From Nostoc sp. PA-18-2419 (lineage in GTDB: Bacteria; Cyanobacteriota; Cyanobacteriia; Cyanobacteriales; Nostocaceae): 33,411 nucleotides of DNA. Below, piece after piece: positions 24,384 to 31,662 of the stretch (positions are counted from its first letter, which is position 1; the number at the start of each line of letters is the position of its first letter). The stretch is from positions 53,839 through 87,249 of the forward strand of contig NZ_SZNH01000033.1 in the NCBI RefSeq assembly GCF_005869855.1. Direction: 5' to 3'. The notes below the pieces were generated by a model, which worked only from the letters and a program-made list of their open reading frames with translations, made no database searches and had not been told where the DNA came from. Made by a program: the position numbers and the translations under genes.

Positions 24384-24432
24384 GGACTAACAAATAAAAA
24401 ATATTCCACTGTTCACAATCAACGGTCAACAG
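24383..24432 (+). repeat. Dispersed repeat, copy 2
   Basis: Partner of 431-480: GGGACTAACAAATAAAAAATATT followed by a CACTGTTCACAATCAACGGTCAACAG segment (both shortened descriptions of a ~50-bp match). It abuts the 21-bp array and also contains a CTGTTCAC / GTGAACAG inverted pair (about 24409-24437), so it can fold into a hairpin. Confidence 0.6.
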
Positions 24433-24543
24433 TGAACAGTCACCGACCTGCTTACTACCAATAAAAGGATTTTTCAAACATCCTCTTAGAGGTTTGGAGA
24501 GGAGTCGTGACGTTCACCCAAAATTATACCGAAGGAAAAACAG

Positions 24544-25656
24544 ATGATTATAGTACTGAAAAATGCTACGCCCATTGAAGAAATTACTCGCATCAGCCAA
24601 GAACTGAGCGAGATTTGGAAAGTCACTGTAGAAAAAAGCATCGGCACTCATAAAGTAGTGCTGGGGCTAATTGGTGATACTTCTACCATCGATAAATTGC
24701 AAGTCCAGGAGTTCAGCCCTTGGATTGAGCAAGTATTACGAGTGCAACAACCTTTCAAGCGGGTTAGCCGAGAATTCCGACATGGAGAAGCCAGCGAGGT
24801 TGTTGTACCCACGCCTAACGGTCATGTCTATTTTGGAGAACATCATCCCATCGTAGTCGTAGCTGGGCCTTGTTCTGTTGAAAATGAAGCGATGATTGTC
24901 GAGACAGCAAAGCGAGTAAAAGCAGCAGGAGCAAAGTTTTTGCGTGGTGGAGCCTACAAACCCCGCACTTCACCTTATGCTTTTCAAGGTTATGGTGAAA
25001 GCGCCTTAGATTTGTTAGCAGCAGCTCGTGAAGCTACGGGTTTGGGCATTATTACAGAACTCATGGATGCTGCGGATTTACCAGCAGTGACGCGGGTAGC
25101 TGACATAATCCAAATCGGAGCTAGGAATATGCACAATTTCTCGCTGCTCAAAAAAGTAGGCGCTCAAGATAAGCCAGTGCTGCTGAAGCGAGGAATGTCT
25201 GCCACAATTGAAGAATGGCTGATGGCAGCAGAATATATTTTGGCATCAGGAAATCCAAATGTGATTTTTTGTGAACGAGGAATTAGAACCTTTGATAGCA
25301 AATATGCCCGTAATACTTTAGATTTGTCGGTGATTCCAGTGTTGCGATCGCTCACCCATTTACCAATCATGATCGATCCCAGTCATGGTACAGGTAGGTC
25401 AGAGTACGTTCCATCAATGGCAATGGCTGCGATCGCTGCTGGTACAGATGCCTTAATGATTGAAGTTCACCCCAATCCAGCCAAAGCTTTATCCGATGGG
25501 CCTCAGTCTCTAACCCCTGAAAAGTTTGACCGCTTGGTTCAAGAAATGTCAGTTATAGGTAAAGTAGTCGATCGCTGGCCGACACCTGCATTTGATAGCC
25601 TTGGTGAAAGACATCTTCTGTTAACCACCACAACTGTCAAAGCTGATAAACCGTAA
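24544..25656 (+). CDS. aroG: 3-deoxy-7-phosphoheptulonate (DAHP) synthase, type I-beta
   Basis: The 370-aa enzyme condenses phosphoenolpyruvate and erythrose-4-phosphate, the entry step to aromatic compounds. Residues 1-70 (MIIVLKNATPIEEITRISQE...) form the ferredoxin/ACT-like regulatory domain of the Thermotoga-type I-beta group. The barrel follows with AGPCSVEN (107-114), GGAYKPRTSPYAFQG, IQIGARNM, LKRGM, CERGIRTF, DPSHGTGR and IEVHPNP, which hold the metal and PEP ligands. An AAGGA lies about 7 bases before the ATG. It is the last recognised biosynthetic gene of the cluster. The extra DAHP synthase would raise chorismate for both tryptophan and 4-hydroxyphenylpyruvate; the regulatory domain suggests it may still respond to an aromatic end product. 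Confidence 0.95.
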   Translation: MIIVLKNATPIEEITRISQELSEIWKVTVEKSIGTHKVVLGLIGDTSTIDKLQVQEFSPWIEQVLRVQQPFKRVSREFRHGEASEVVVPTPNGHVYFGEHHPIVVVAGPCSVENEAMIVETAKRVKAAGAKFLRGGAYKPRTSPYAFQGYGESALDLLAAAREATGLGIITELMDAADLPAVTRVADIIQIGARNMHNFSLLKKVGAQDKPVLLKRGMSATIEEWLMAAEYILASGNPNVIFCERGIRTFDSKYARNTLDLSVIPVLRSLTHLPIMIDPSHGTGRSEYVPSMAMAAIAAGTDALMIEVHPNPAKALSDGPQSLTPEKFDRLVQEMSVIGKVVDRWPTPAFDSLGERHLLLTTTTVKADKP

Positions 25657-25673
25657 TCCTAACCGATTTGTAG

Positions 25674-25777
25674 CGTTGCTGATTTTGAATGTGAACGATT
25701 ACAAAAACTGATTTAGAAAAGTTCTCAGCTAGTTTTTCTAAAAGCGTAAAGTTCTTTCATATTTTTAATCAGCAACG
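25674..25777 (+). terminator. Nested stem-loop element after aroG, candidate end of the operon
   Basis: Outer arms CGTTGCTGATT (25674-25684) and AATCAGCAACG (25767-25777) are perfect 11-bp complements. An inner hairpin TTTAGAAAA (25712-25720) / TTTTCTAAA (25734-25742) is a perfect 9 bp with a 13-base loop. The element starts 18 bp after the aroG stop. It lacks a clean GC-stem plus U-run, so it is either a non-canonical terminator or a structured 3' end protecting the mRNA. Confidence 0.5.
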
Positions 25778-25922
25778 TATTATACTATTTCCGAAAAATT
25801 CAGTATTCAGAATTCTCCAAGTCAAAATAATTATTAAATAATCCTGTTTAAAATTGATGACTTACAGCAGTTTTCATCTATTTAGACCACATACTCATCT
25901 TCCTCTGTGCGACTTTGTCTTG

Positions 25923-25990
25923 GAAAGTTCTGAGGCCTCCGGCAAGCCGCCCTCCTGGCGTCTACGCCGGAAGTCGGCGCTCAGACTTTC
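25923..25990. repeat. GC-rich palindromic repeat
   Basis: Outer arms GAAAGT(T)CTGAG (25923-25934) and CTCAGACTTTC (25980-25990) pair with one bulged base. The interior pairs GCCTCCGGC...CGCC against GGCG...GCCGGAAGTCGGC with bulges and includes the mini-hairpin GGCG-TCTA-CGCC (25957-25968). It is far richer in GC than its surroundings. This is typical of REP-like palindromic elements in Nostoc spacers. Confidence 0.65.
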
Positions 25991-26337
25991 TGCTGCGCCT
26001 GGAGCGTGAAAAAAAGCCGTGGTTAATTTACCTGAAAATAGCTGTAATCAGTGTTGAAAGCCAGTTCCTTCTCCTGACAAAGACGCACGACGAACAACTT
26101 TTGGAAAATACGCAACCCACTGGCTCCTGTTGACTACAAACAGTAGGACATTTTTTATTTGTCATCTTAAACTATAGAATTATGCACTAAGCTAGTTGAC
26201 GGAGCTGAAGTAGACTTAGCAGTAAGAGGTTGCAAAGCAGTTAAGATTTTGTTAACCTTTATGCTTAAAATTGCACAAGAGGTTTATTTAGCATCTACTA
26301 AAAGCTAAACTTGACCCTTGCAGGACTCCCCCAAGAC

Positions 26338-26724
26338 ATGTTGACTGAAATTTTACCTTTCCGCTTTGAATTAGACACGATCGCCATAGCTGGAGCTAGC
26401 TTGTGGTCATTAGCGCTATATTTAGGTTTTTCCAAAACCAGTGAATGGGTAATCGAGCAACTCAACCGCTGGTTTAACTTTGCAGAGCGATCGCTTTATA
26501 CCAGCCAGTCAGAATTTGAAAAGACTCGTAAAGCTCGAGAATCGCAAAACGCTTTTTACGCCTCACTGTTTAGTATCATACCTTTCTTGGTAGTTGGCGC
26601 TTTATTTAATTGGGGTGTGGAAATCAGTTTAGGACGTAGCTGGGGAATCAGCTTAGGTATACTTGCTTGTATTAGTTGTGGCATTTTTGAACTAGGAAGA
26701 CGCAATGGTGGGTCTTTGGATTAA
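26338..26724 (+). CDS. Small membrane protein of unknown function
   Basis: 128 aa from ATG 26338; a TTG at 26311 would add nine residues. Three hydrophobic segments are visible: about 13-32 (TIAIAGASLWSLALYLGF), about 75-92 (LFSIIPFLVVGALFNWGV) and about 100-118 (WGISLGILACISCGIFEL). Between the first and second lies a charged, probably cytoplasmic stretch (SEWVIEQLNRWFNFAERSLY ... EFEKTRKARESQ). I do not recognise the family. It follows the scytonemin cluster in the same orientation but is separated by 680 bp of repeats and a likely terminator. It may correspond to the hypothetical gene that closes the Nostoc punctiforme cluster, though this cannot be confirmed without an alignment. Confidence 0.7.
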   Translation: MLTEILPFRFELDTIAIAGASLWSLALYLGFSKTSEWVIEQLNRWFNFAERSLYTSQSEFEKTRKARESQNAFYASLFSIIPFLVVGALFNWGVEISLGRSWGISLGILACISCGIFELGRRNGGSLD

Positions 26725-26751
26725 GTAACAGAGGATGAGACCCCATCTTCC

Positions 26752-28029
26752 TTACTTACTAATTTCCTCACCAATAATCTTTGCTATCTTCTGAGCTGCT
26801 CCGCTTTCGCCACGAACCTGACGTAGCTTAACTCGAATCTCGTCCAATTTTTCTGGATGAGCTAAAAAATCTAATACCATTTCTCCAACTTCTTTTGGCT
26901 GGAGTTTGCCTACAAGTTCTGGCACGATTTCTGATTGTGCCCAAATATTTGGCCATGCTAATAAACCTTTGCGTCTCAGGAATAGCCAGTTAATTACCTT
27001 AGCAAAAGTAGAACCCACCCCTGGTAAATTCGCTAATAAACCTGGTAAACCATCCCAAGAGCGCATCGCATCTAATTGTTGGGTAGGTAGCAAAACAATC
27101 ATCGGCACTCCTAAAGCGCCGAGTTCAGCGGTGTTTGCTCCCACTGTAGTCAGGCAGATACAGCATTGGGATAATAAATCATAAGCAGGGTTTTCTTGAC
27201 ATAATTCTACAGTTAGACCTGTCTGTGTTTTAAATAATGCCTTACTTTTTCCGTCCTTTGGAATGAATAAGGAAACATTGCTAATACCAAAAGTTTCTAC
27301 AAAAGGGTTTTTTTGGGAATCGCCAAAACTAGCTAAGGTTTGTAAATCCACCGTTGGAGCCACAGGAATTACAAATTTGGTTTGGGGTCTGTTGGCGTGA
27401 ATGTGTTCGGCAATAGCCAACATTATAGGTATTCCTTGAGTTAATTTTGCCGCTTTTGAACCTGGTAACAGACCAATTAAGTCAGTTATTTGTCCTTGGT
27501 CATTTGTTACTAACTCTTGACCAATGATTAATGACGAATGACTACTAGCTTCTAGCATTAAATCTCCCACAACAGTGAATTTGTGGGCATATTTTTGGGA
27601 AACACGGGCACCAACTTGAGGTTTCATAACTCCAAAGCGGTCAATCCAGTTATGCCATCGGGCTTCCCATTCGGCGTAAACAACTGTGCGATATCCTAGT
27701 TTTTTGCCAATGACTACAGGAAAAATTTGGTCGCCACCGAGGAAAACGACTACACCACAACTTCTCCAGTCCCAATTATCAAATGTTTTGCCCCAAAGCA
27801 AAAATTGCCAAAAATGCTCTGCTGACTGAACTCTGTCTACTTCTGGGTAAGAAAGAGCGATCGCAGCTTCTTTACCAGTAGCATTAGGACAGGGAGATAA
27901 AACTACAGAAATCCTCACAACAGAGCGGTCATCCCCTAATTCTTGCCGCAATGCCTTCACTACTGGACGCACCCAAGTGCTTACTTCCCCTGGGCCGTTG
28001 GAGAGAATGAGAATATCTACTGGAGTCAT
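26752..28029 (-). CDS. LpxB-related glycosyltransferase (lipid-A-disaccharide synthase-like)
   Basis: The 425-aa protein begins MTPVDILILSNGPGEVSTWV, the opening of the cyanobacterial lipid-A-disaccharide synthase-related family. GDQIFPVVIGKKLGYRTVVYAEWEARW (shortened description of one conserved block), the LLPGSKAAKL glycine loop and a C-terminal CLTTVGANTAELGALGVPMIVLLP donor-binding segment (also a long conserved block) are GT-B features. True LpxB would be close to 380 aa with LPGSR; here the motif is LPGSK, and this subgroup is separate from housekeeping LpxB. No membrane segment is seen. It is transcribed towards the small membrane-protein gene (28-bp gap between stops) and away from the hydroxylase gene. 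The substrate is unknown; envelope glycolipid synthesis is a reasonable inference. Confidence 0.8.
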   Translation of the reverse strand: MTPVDILILSNGPGEVSTWVRPVVKALRQELGDDRSVVRISVVLSPCPNATGKEAAIALSYPEVDRVQSAEHFWQFLLWGKTFDNWDWRSCGVVVFLGGDQIFPVVIGKKLGYRTVVYAEWEARWHNWIDRFGVMKPQVGARVSQKYAHKFTVVGDLMLEASSHSSLIIGQELVTNDQGQITDLIGLLPGSKAAKLTQGIPIMLAIAEHIHANRPQTKFVIPVAPTVDLQTLASFGDSQKNPFVETFGISNVSLFIPKDGKSKALFKTQTGLTVELCQENPAYDLLSQCCICLTTVGANTAELGALGVPMIVLLPTQQLDAMRSWDGLPGLLANLPGVGSTFAKVINWLFLRRKGLLAWPNIWAQSEIVPELVGKLQPKEVGEMVLDFLAHPEKLDEIRVKLRQVRGESGAAQKIAKIIGEEISK

Positions 28030-28092
28030 GAATGAATGGTGACAGTTAAAGGCTATTAATCAAGAGGCAAATATTACCATTATCGTTCCTAA

Positions 28093-28195
28093 GTTACACA
28101 GGCAATAGAGCATTGGCAGGGGTAGGAGGAATGGGAAGGATGGAAAGCTTTTTTATAATCTCTTGCCACTCCCCACACTCCCCTATTCCCTTTGA
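28093..28195. repeat. Purine/pyrimidine imperfect hairpin, second copy
   Basis: It starts with GCATTGGCAG (28110-28119), passes through a G/A-rich arm (28119-28147) and an AT-rich loop, and ends in a C/T-rich arm containing CACTCCCCACACTCCCC (28167-28183). Both marker sequences are identical in the element at 17138-17240. It lies in the divergent promoter region between the LpxB-like and hydroxylase genes. Confidence 0.65.
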
Positions 28196-28276
28196 CTTTT
28201 GTTTGCTCTAGACTCGACCTTAATCCTTCTTTGTCGATTCGTGAAGAATAATTAAGAAAAACGAGTGTTAACAAAC

Positions 28277-29527
28277 ATGATAAAAATGTTCGCAGAGAGC
28301 TTAATTGAGATTGGGGCTAGATTACAGATAAATTGGGTTTTAGTAAACGCCTGCTTGCAGTTTGCTAGTTGGGGGCTTTTCTCGCTTTTCCTCGCGGAAA
28401 TTTTAAGAGACAGCTATCATGCATTGTGTCACCAAGTCAATTGGCTGGCTAAATGGCACAACAAGCACCACATGGCCTATCGCCGGGATTTATCCATTGT
28501 TTCTTCAAAAATTTACCAAGAATCCCAACTTTATCACGACGTTTTAGAATCGAGCTTACTAGTAGTCGTATTAACCTTAATTGCCTTAATTATTTCGCAA
28601 ACGGGGTTATGGCTGGGAGTAGCTTATGCTTGCACCTTCTTATATGGCGCGTCTGTACGATATTTGCAGGGAAAAATTGACACAGACTACAATCACCTAC
28701 CCGGCCCTTTAGAGACTATTCCATCCATTTGGTGGGTGAATCGGTCTTATCATTGGCGGCATCATTTTGATGATGTCAACGCTTACTACAGTGGTGTCTT
28801 TCCCTTGGTCGATAAAATATTAGGAACAGGACTATCTCTTAAGGGTAAAACCGTGGCTTTAACTGGAGCATCAGGAGCTTTGGGACAAGCATTAACAGCT
28901 GAACTTGTCAAGTGTAATGCTAAAGTCGTGGCATTAACTACAAACCCAGAAAAATTAGAGCCGCAAAATGGCGTAAAAGTGATTCCTTGGCAATTGGGCA
29001 ATGAAGCTGAGTTAAAAGAGAGTTTACAAAAAATTGATATTTTAATTATCAACCACGGAGTCAACGTCTACACCAGCCGCACACCAGAGGCCATCAACTC
29101 TTCCTATGAAGTGAATACCTTTTCTGCATTGCGGATGATAGATATATTTTTGACAACTGTTACAGGACCACAAGCCAAAGCAACTAAGGAAATTTGGGTT
29201 AATACTTCTGAGGCTGAAGTGTCGCCAGCACTGAGTCCCCTTTATGAACTCAGCAAACGAGCGCTAGGAGATATTGTTACGCTCAAGCGTTTGGATGGGA
29301 ATTGTGTAATTCGTAAGTTGATTCTTGGCCCCTTTAAGAGTCAACTTAACCCTTATGGAGTAATGTCTGCACAGCAGGTTGCTCGTATCATCTTGTTTTT
29401 GGCAAGGCGAGATTTCCGAAATATTATTGTGACAATCAATCCTCTGACGTATTTCTTATTTCCCTTGAAGGAAACTAGCACTTGGCTATACTACCGAGTC
29501 TTTAGCCGCGCAGACAAGAGCAAGTAA
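28277..29527 (+). CDS. Fatty acid/sterol hydroxylase-like domain fused to a short-chain dehydrogenase
   Basis: 416 aa from ATG 28277; a GTG at 28265 is an alternative start. The N-terminal half is a membrane-bound di-iron hydroxylase/desaturase. Histidine motifs are HALCH (48-52), HNKHH (61-65), YNH (H140) and HWRHH (159-163), with hydrophobic segments near 22-42 and 93-125. The C-terminal half from about 188 is a Rossmann short-chain dehydrogenase: TGASGALG (196-203), IINHG (258-262) and the catalytic YELSK (Y323, K327). Both domains appear intact. Fusions of this type occur in cyanobacteria and are annotated as sterol desaturase/SDR. A hydroxylation followed by oxidation of a lipid or carotenoid-like substrate is a sensible guess; the substrate is unknown. 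Its neighbours do not tie it to scytonemin. Confidence 0.85.
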   Translation: MIKMFAESLIEIGARLQINWVLVNACLQFASWGLFSLFLAEILRDSYHALCHQVNWLAKWHNKHHMAYRRDLSIVSSKIYQESQLYHDVLESSLLVVVLTLIALIISQTGLWLGVAYACTFLYGASVRYLQGKIDTDYNHLPGPLETIPSIWWVNRSYHWRHHFDDVNAYYSGVFPLVDKILGTGLSLKGKTVALTGASGALGQALTAELVKCNAKVVALTTNPEKLEPQNGVKVIPWQLGNEAELKESLQKIDILIINHGVNVYTSRTPEAINSSYEVNTFSALRMIDIFLTTVTGPQAKATKEIWVNTSEAEVSPALSPLYELSKRALGDIVTLKRLDGNCVIRKLILGPFKSQLNPYGVMSAQQVARIILFLARRDFRNIIVTINPLTYFLFPLKETSTWLYYRVFSRADKSK

Positions 29528-29582
29528 TGTCACAATTGAGTCAACTTAAGAAACTTCAACAAATAAATTATCTCGTTTGAAG

Positions 29583-29631
29583 TTGATGACTGTTGACCGC
29601 CAGTTGCTACAACTGGCGTTCATCAGTCAAC
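29583..29631 (+). terminator. Strong hairpin after the hydroxylase/SDR gene
   Basis: CGCCAGTTG (29598-29606) and CAACTGGCG (29610-29618) form a perfect 9-bp stem with a 3-base loop. The flanks GTTGATGACTG (from 29583) and CAGTCAAC (to about 29631) extend the pairing with bulges. It lies 55 bp after the stop. It lacks a run of T directly after the stem, but stability and position support a terminator. Confidence 0.6.
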
Positions 29632-29734
29632 ACCTGATTCTATTGAGAATACTCGAAGATATTAGGCAAGGATAGCAAGTCTCCTGTAATATAAATGTAC
29701 TAATACAAGGACTCAAAGCAGGGAGAGTGATGCT

Positions 29735-29830
29735 ATGTCAAAAACAGCAGGGTGGTTAGGGACTTCAAAGTTGATGCTACCTGATGGAGACAATTTGATT
29801 CACCATCACCCCCAGCGTAAGTATACCTAA
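29735..29830 (+). CDS. Possible small protein (31 aa)
   Basis: ATG at 29735 opens a 31-codon frame (MSKTAGWLGTSKLML...) ending at TAA 29828-29830. GGGAGAG lies 8-14 bases upstream and is a good ribosome site, and a TATAAT-like stretch is near 29690. The 3' part overlaps the end of the TMEM14 gene on the other strand. No family is recognised. Short length makes chance occurrence quite possible; listed because the translation signals are better than for most genes here. Confidence 0.25.
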   Translation: MSKTAGWLGTSKLMLPDGDNLIHHHPQRKYT

Positions 29831-30097
29831 AATAGTCATCAATCCGGCAGGCATAAACTTGCGCGTTTTAGCCAGTCTAAATACAAAGAATGCTACTAAA
29901 ACAGCAGTAATCAACACGGCAAAAATCAAACCCAGAGTTTGTCCTTGGAGTTGGAAATAAGCGGCAATAATTAGTAATAAACCGCTAATACCGCCACTGA
30001 GGAGCGAAACCTGACTTTTAGCTTGAATATAGCCAATAATGCCACCAGCGATCGCCAATATGCCATAAGCAAAAGCACCGATTATACTTAAATTCAT
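29777..30097 (-). CDS. TMEM14-family small membrane protein
   Basis: 106 aa with four hydrophobic segments (about 6-24, 32-48, 54-72 and 82-102), glycine-rich first helix AYGILAIAGGIIGYIQAKS and the SLLSGGISGLLL block typical of TMEM14/UPF0136 proteins. Plant chloroplast FAX proteins, involved in fatty acid export, belong to this family, so a role in fatty acid handling across a membrane is a family-level inference. It is encoded opposite to its neighbours; its promoter region is shared divergently with the DUF815 ATPase gene. Confidence 0.85.
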   Translation of the reverse strand: MNLSIIGAFAYGILAIAGGIIGYIQAKSQVSLLSGGISGLLLIIAAYFQLQGQTLGLIFAVLITAVLVAFFVFRLAKTRKFMPAGLMTILGILTLGVMVNQIVSIR

Positions 30098-30195
30098 TGT
30101 TAAAACCTATGTAGATTTTGATTTTGCTGCCAGGGTCAGCAGACAATTTACCATAGCTGTTGAGCTATATCACTCAGTTGATTAATAATCAAGCG

Positions 30196-31539
30196 ATGCC
30201 AATGGTAAGTACTTCCTCCCATACGAAAGTTCAATATCTCCAGCGCCAAGCAGCCTCATTTTTACTGTACCAGTCAGTTCTCCAAGACGAAGTCGGGGTA
30301 GCATTTCTTGACCTATTGCAAGCTATACGTTACATTGATGCCGATGCCCGGGGTTGTCTGCAAGCTTATGGCAGTTATTTCTATGCTTTGGCTGCAAGAA
30401 ATCAAAACTGGGAAGATTATATAATTACTCAAATTCTCTTTTGTGAAAATCCCTTTACAATACTTGCTCAACAACAGAAATTTGAGGACTTACCCACTGC
30501 TTTAGTAGCAGCAGTTCAGCATGATTTACAAGTATTACAAAGTCTGTATGAATGTAGCAGCGCTTTTTTGAGCGAGTGGGTACAAACTGTTGCTCACATG
30601 CCAATTTCACCAGTAGTGTGGTATGACGAATCAGAAAAGCTAAAAAAACAGACAAAATTTTCTGCATACCTCCAAGAGTTAGATAACTGGGGTGATGCTG
30701 TAGAGAAATTAGCAGCTTATTATCGGCAATATGGTTCTGGTTTATTTGCCCAGTATCGCGCTTTTCGCTGGCAAGGAGGACAGTTTATTGGTATCCAATA
30801 TCCCGATCCGATTAAGCTTAGCACCCTTGTAGGTTACGAGTCTCAACGAGATACTTTGCTTAAAAATACAGAGTTTTTATTATCAGGAGAGGCAGCACTG
30901 CATGTATTACTTTATGGTAGTCGCGGTTCGGGAAAATCTTCTTTGGTGAAATCTTTGTTACATGAATATAGCGATCGCTCTCTTTGTTTGTTGGAAGTTG
31001 CAAAATCTGATCTAAAAGATTTACCAGAAATTGTAGAACATTTACGGGGAGTGTCACAAAAATTTATTATTTTTGTTGATGACCTTTCATTTGAAGAAGA
31101 TGATGATGCTTTTAAAGCACTTAAGGTAGTTTTAGAAGGTAATTTAACTGCAAGACCCCAAAATGTAGTTGTATATGCTACTACTAATCGTCGTCACTTG
31201 ATTCGGGAATTTTTTGTGGATAGACCTGCGCCTAAGGATAACGATGAAATCCATGCTTGGGATACGATGCAGGAGAAGCTTTCGTTTAGCGATCGCTTTG
31301 GTTTAACCTTGACTTTTGAACCAGCTAATCAAAAAACCTACTTAAATATTGTCCACCACCTAGCAGCACAAGCTGAAATTAATATTACCCAAGAAGATTT
31401 AGAATTTCAAGCATTACAGTGGGCAACTCGTCATAATGGTCGTTCTGGACGCACAGCACGGCAGTTTATCGACTTTTTAAAAGCAGATTTAACACTTATT
31501 CATGAAGCAAACAGTAATACATCCAAGACTGAAAATTAA
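30196..31539 (+). CDS. DUF815-type AAA ATPase
   Basis: 447 aa from ATG 30196; an in-frame TTG at 30160 and an ATG at 30202 are alternatives. The N-terminal ~195 residues are helical and unassigned. The ATPase core begins near 212 (LVGYESQRDTLLKNTEFLL), with Walker A GSRGSGKS (241-248), Walker B FIIFVDD (290-296), a sensor-like VVYATTNRRHL and an arginine-containing DRFGLTLTF segment. This pattern is that of DUF815 proteins, a conserved group of uncharacterised ATPases. The family is common in cyanobacteria and other bacteria; no substrate is known. It is followed after 123 bp of AT-rich DNA by a TerB-C-like coiled-coil protein gene on the same strand, but a functional link is only conjecture. 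Confidence 0.8.
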   Translation: MPMVSTSSHTKVQYLQRQAASFLLYQSVLQDEVGVAFLDLLQAIRYIDADARGCLQAYGSYFYALAARNQNWEDYIITQILFCENPFTILAQQQKFEDLPTALVAAVQHDLQVLQSLYECSSAFLSEWVQTVAHMPISPVVWYDESEKLKKQTKFSAYLQELDNWGDAVEKLAAYYRQYGSGLFAQYRAFRWQGGQFIGIQYPDPIKLSTLVGYESQRDTLLKNTEFLLSGEAALHVLLYGSRGSGKSSLVKSLLHEYSDRSLCLLEVAKSDLKDLPEIVEHLRGVSQKFIIFVDDLSFEEDDDAFKALKVVLEGNLTARPQNVVVYATTNRRHLIREFFVDRPAPKDNDEIHAWDTMQEKLSFSDRFGLTLTFEPANQKTYLNIVHHLAAQAEINITQEDLEFQALQWATRHNGRSGRTARQFIDFLKADLTLIHEANSNTSKTEN

Positions 31540-31662
31540 TATTCATTCAATGATCATGACACTTTTTGTTTATTACTTAATAATATTATGTACAAATAAT
31601 TATAAGTTTTATAATTATGATGATAAAAAACAATAAATTAAAATTTTAAATTTAAAATTAGT

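Larger units (their letters stand above)
25657..26337. other. Non-coding gap after the biosynthetic cluster
   Basis: The 680-bp gap holds the nested stem-loop (25674-25777), a repeat-element end TACAGCAGTTTTC (25863-25875) identical to that of the candidate MITE at 11559-11571, and a GC-rich palindrome (25923-25990). The rest is AT-rich without a credible gene. A frame at 25915-26133 crosses the palindrome and starts at TTG; it is not believed. The promoter of the following small membrane-protein gene should lie at the right end, but no clear consensus was found. Confidence 0.6.

Noticed and set aside
25915-26133. 72-codon frame after aroG
   Set aside because: TTG start and its first half is the GC-rich palindrome 25923-25990; no protein family seen.
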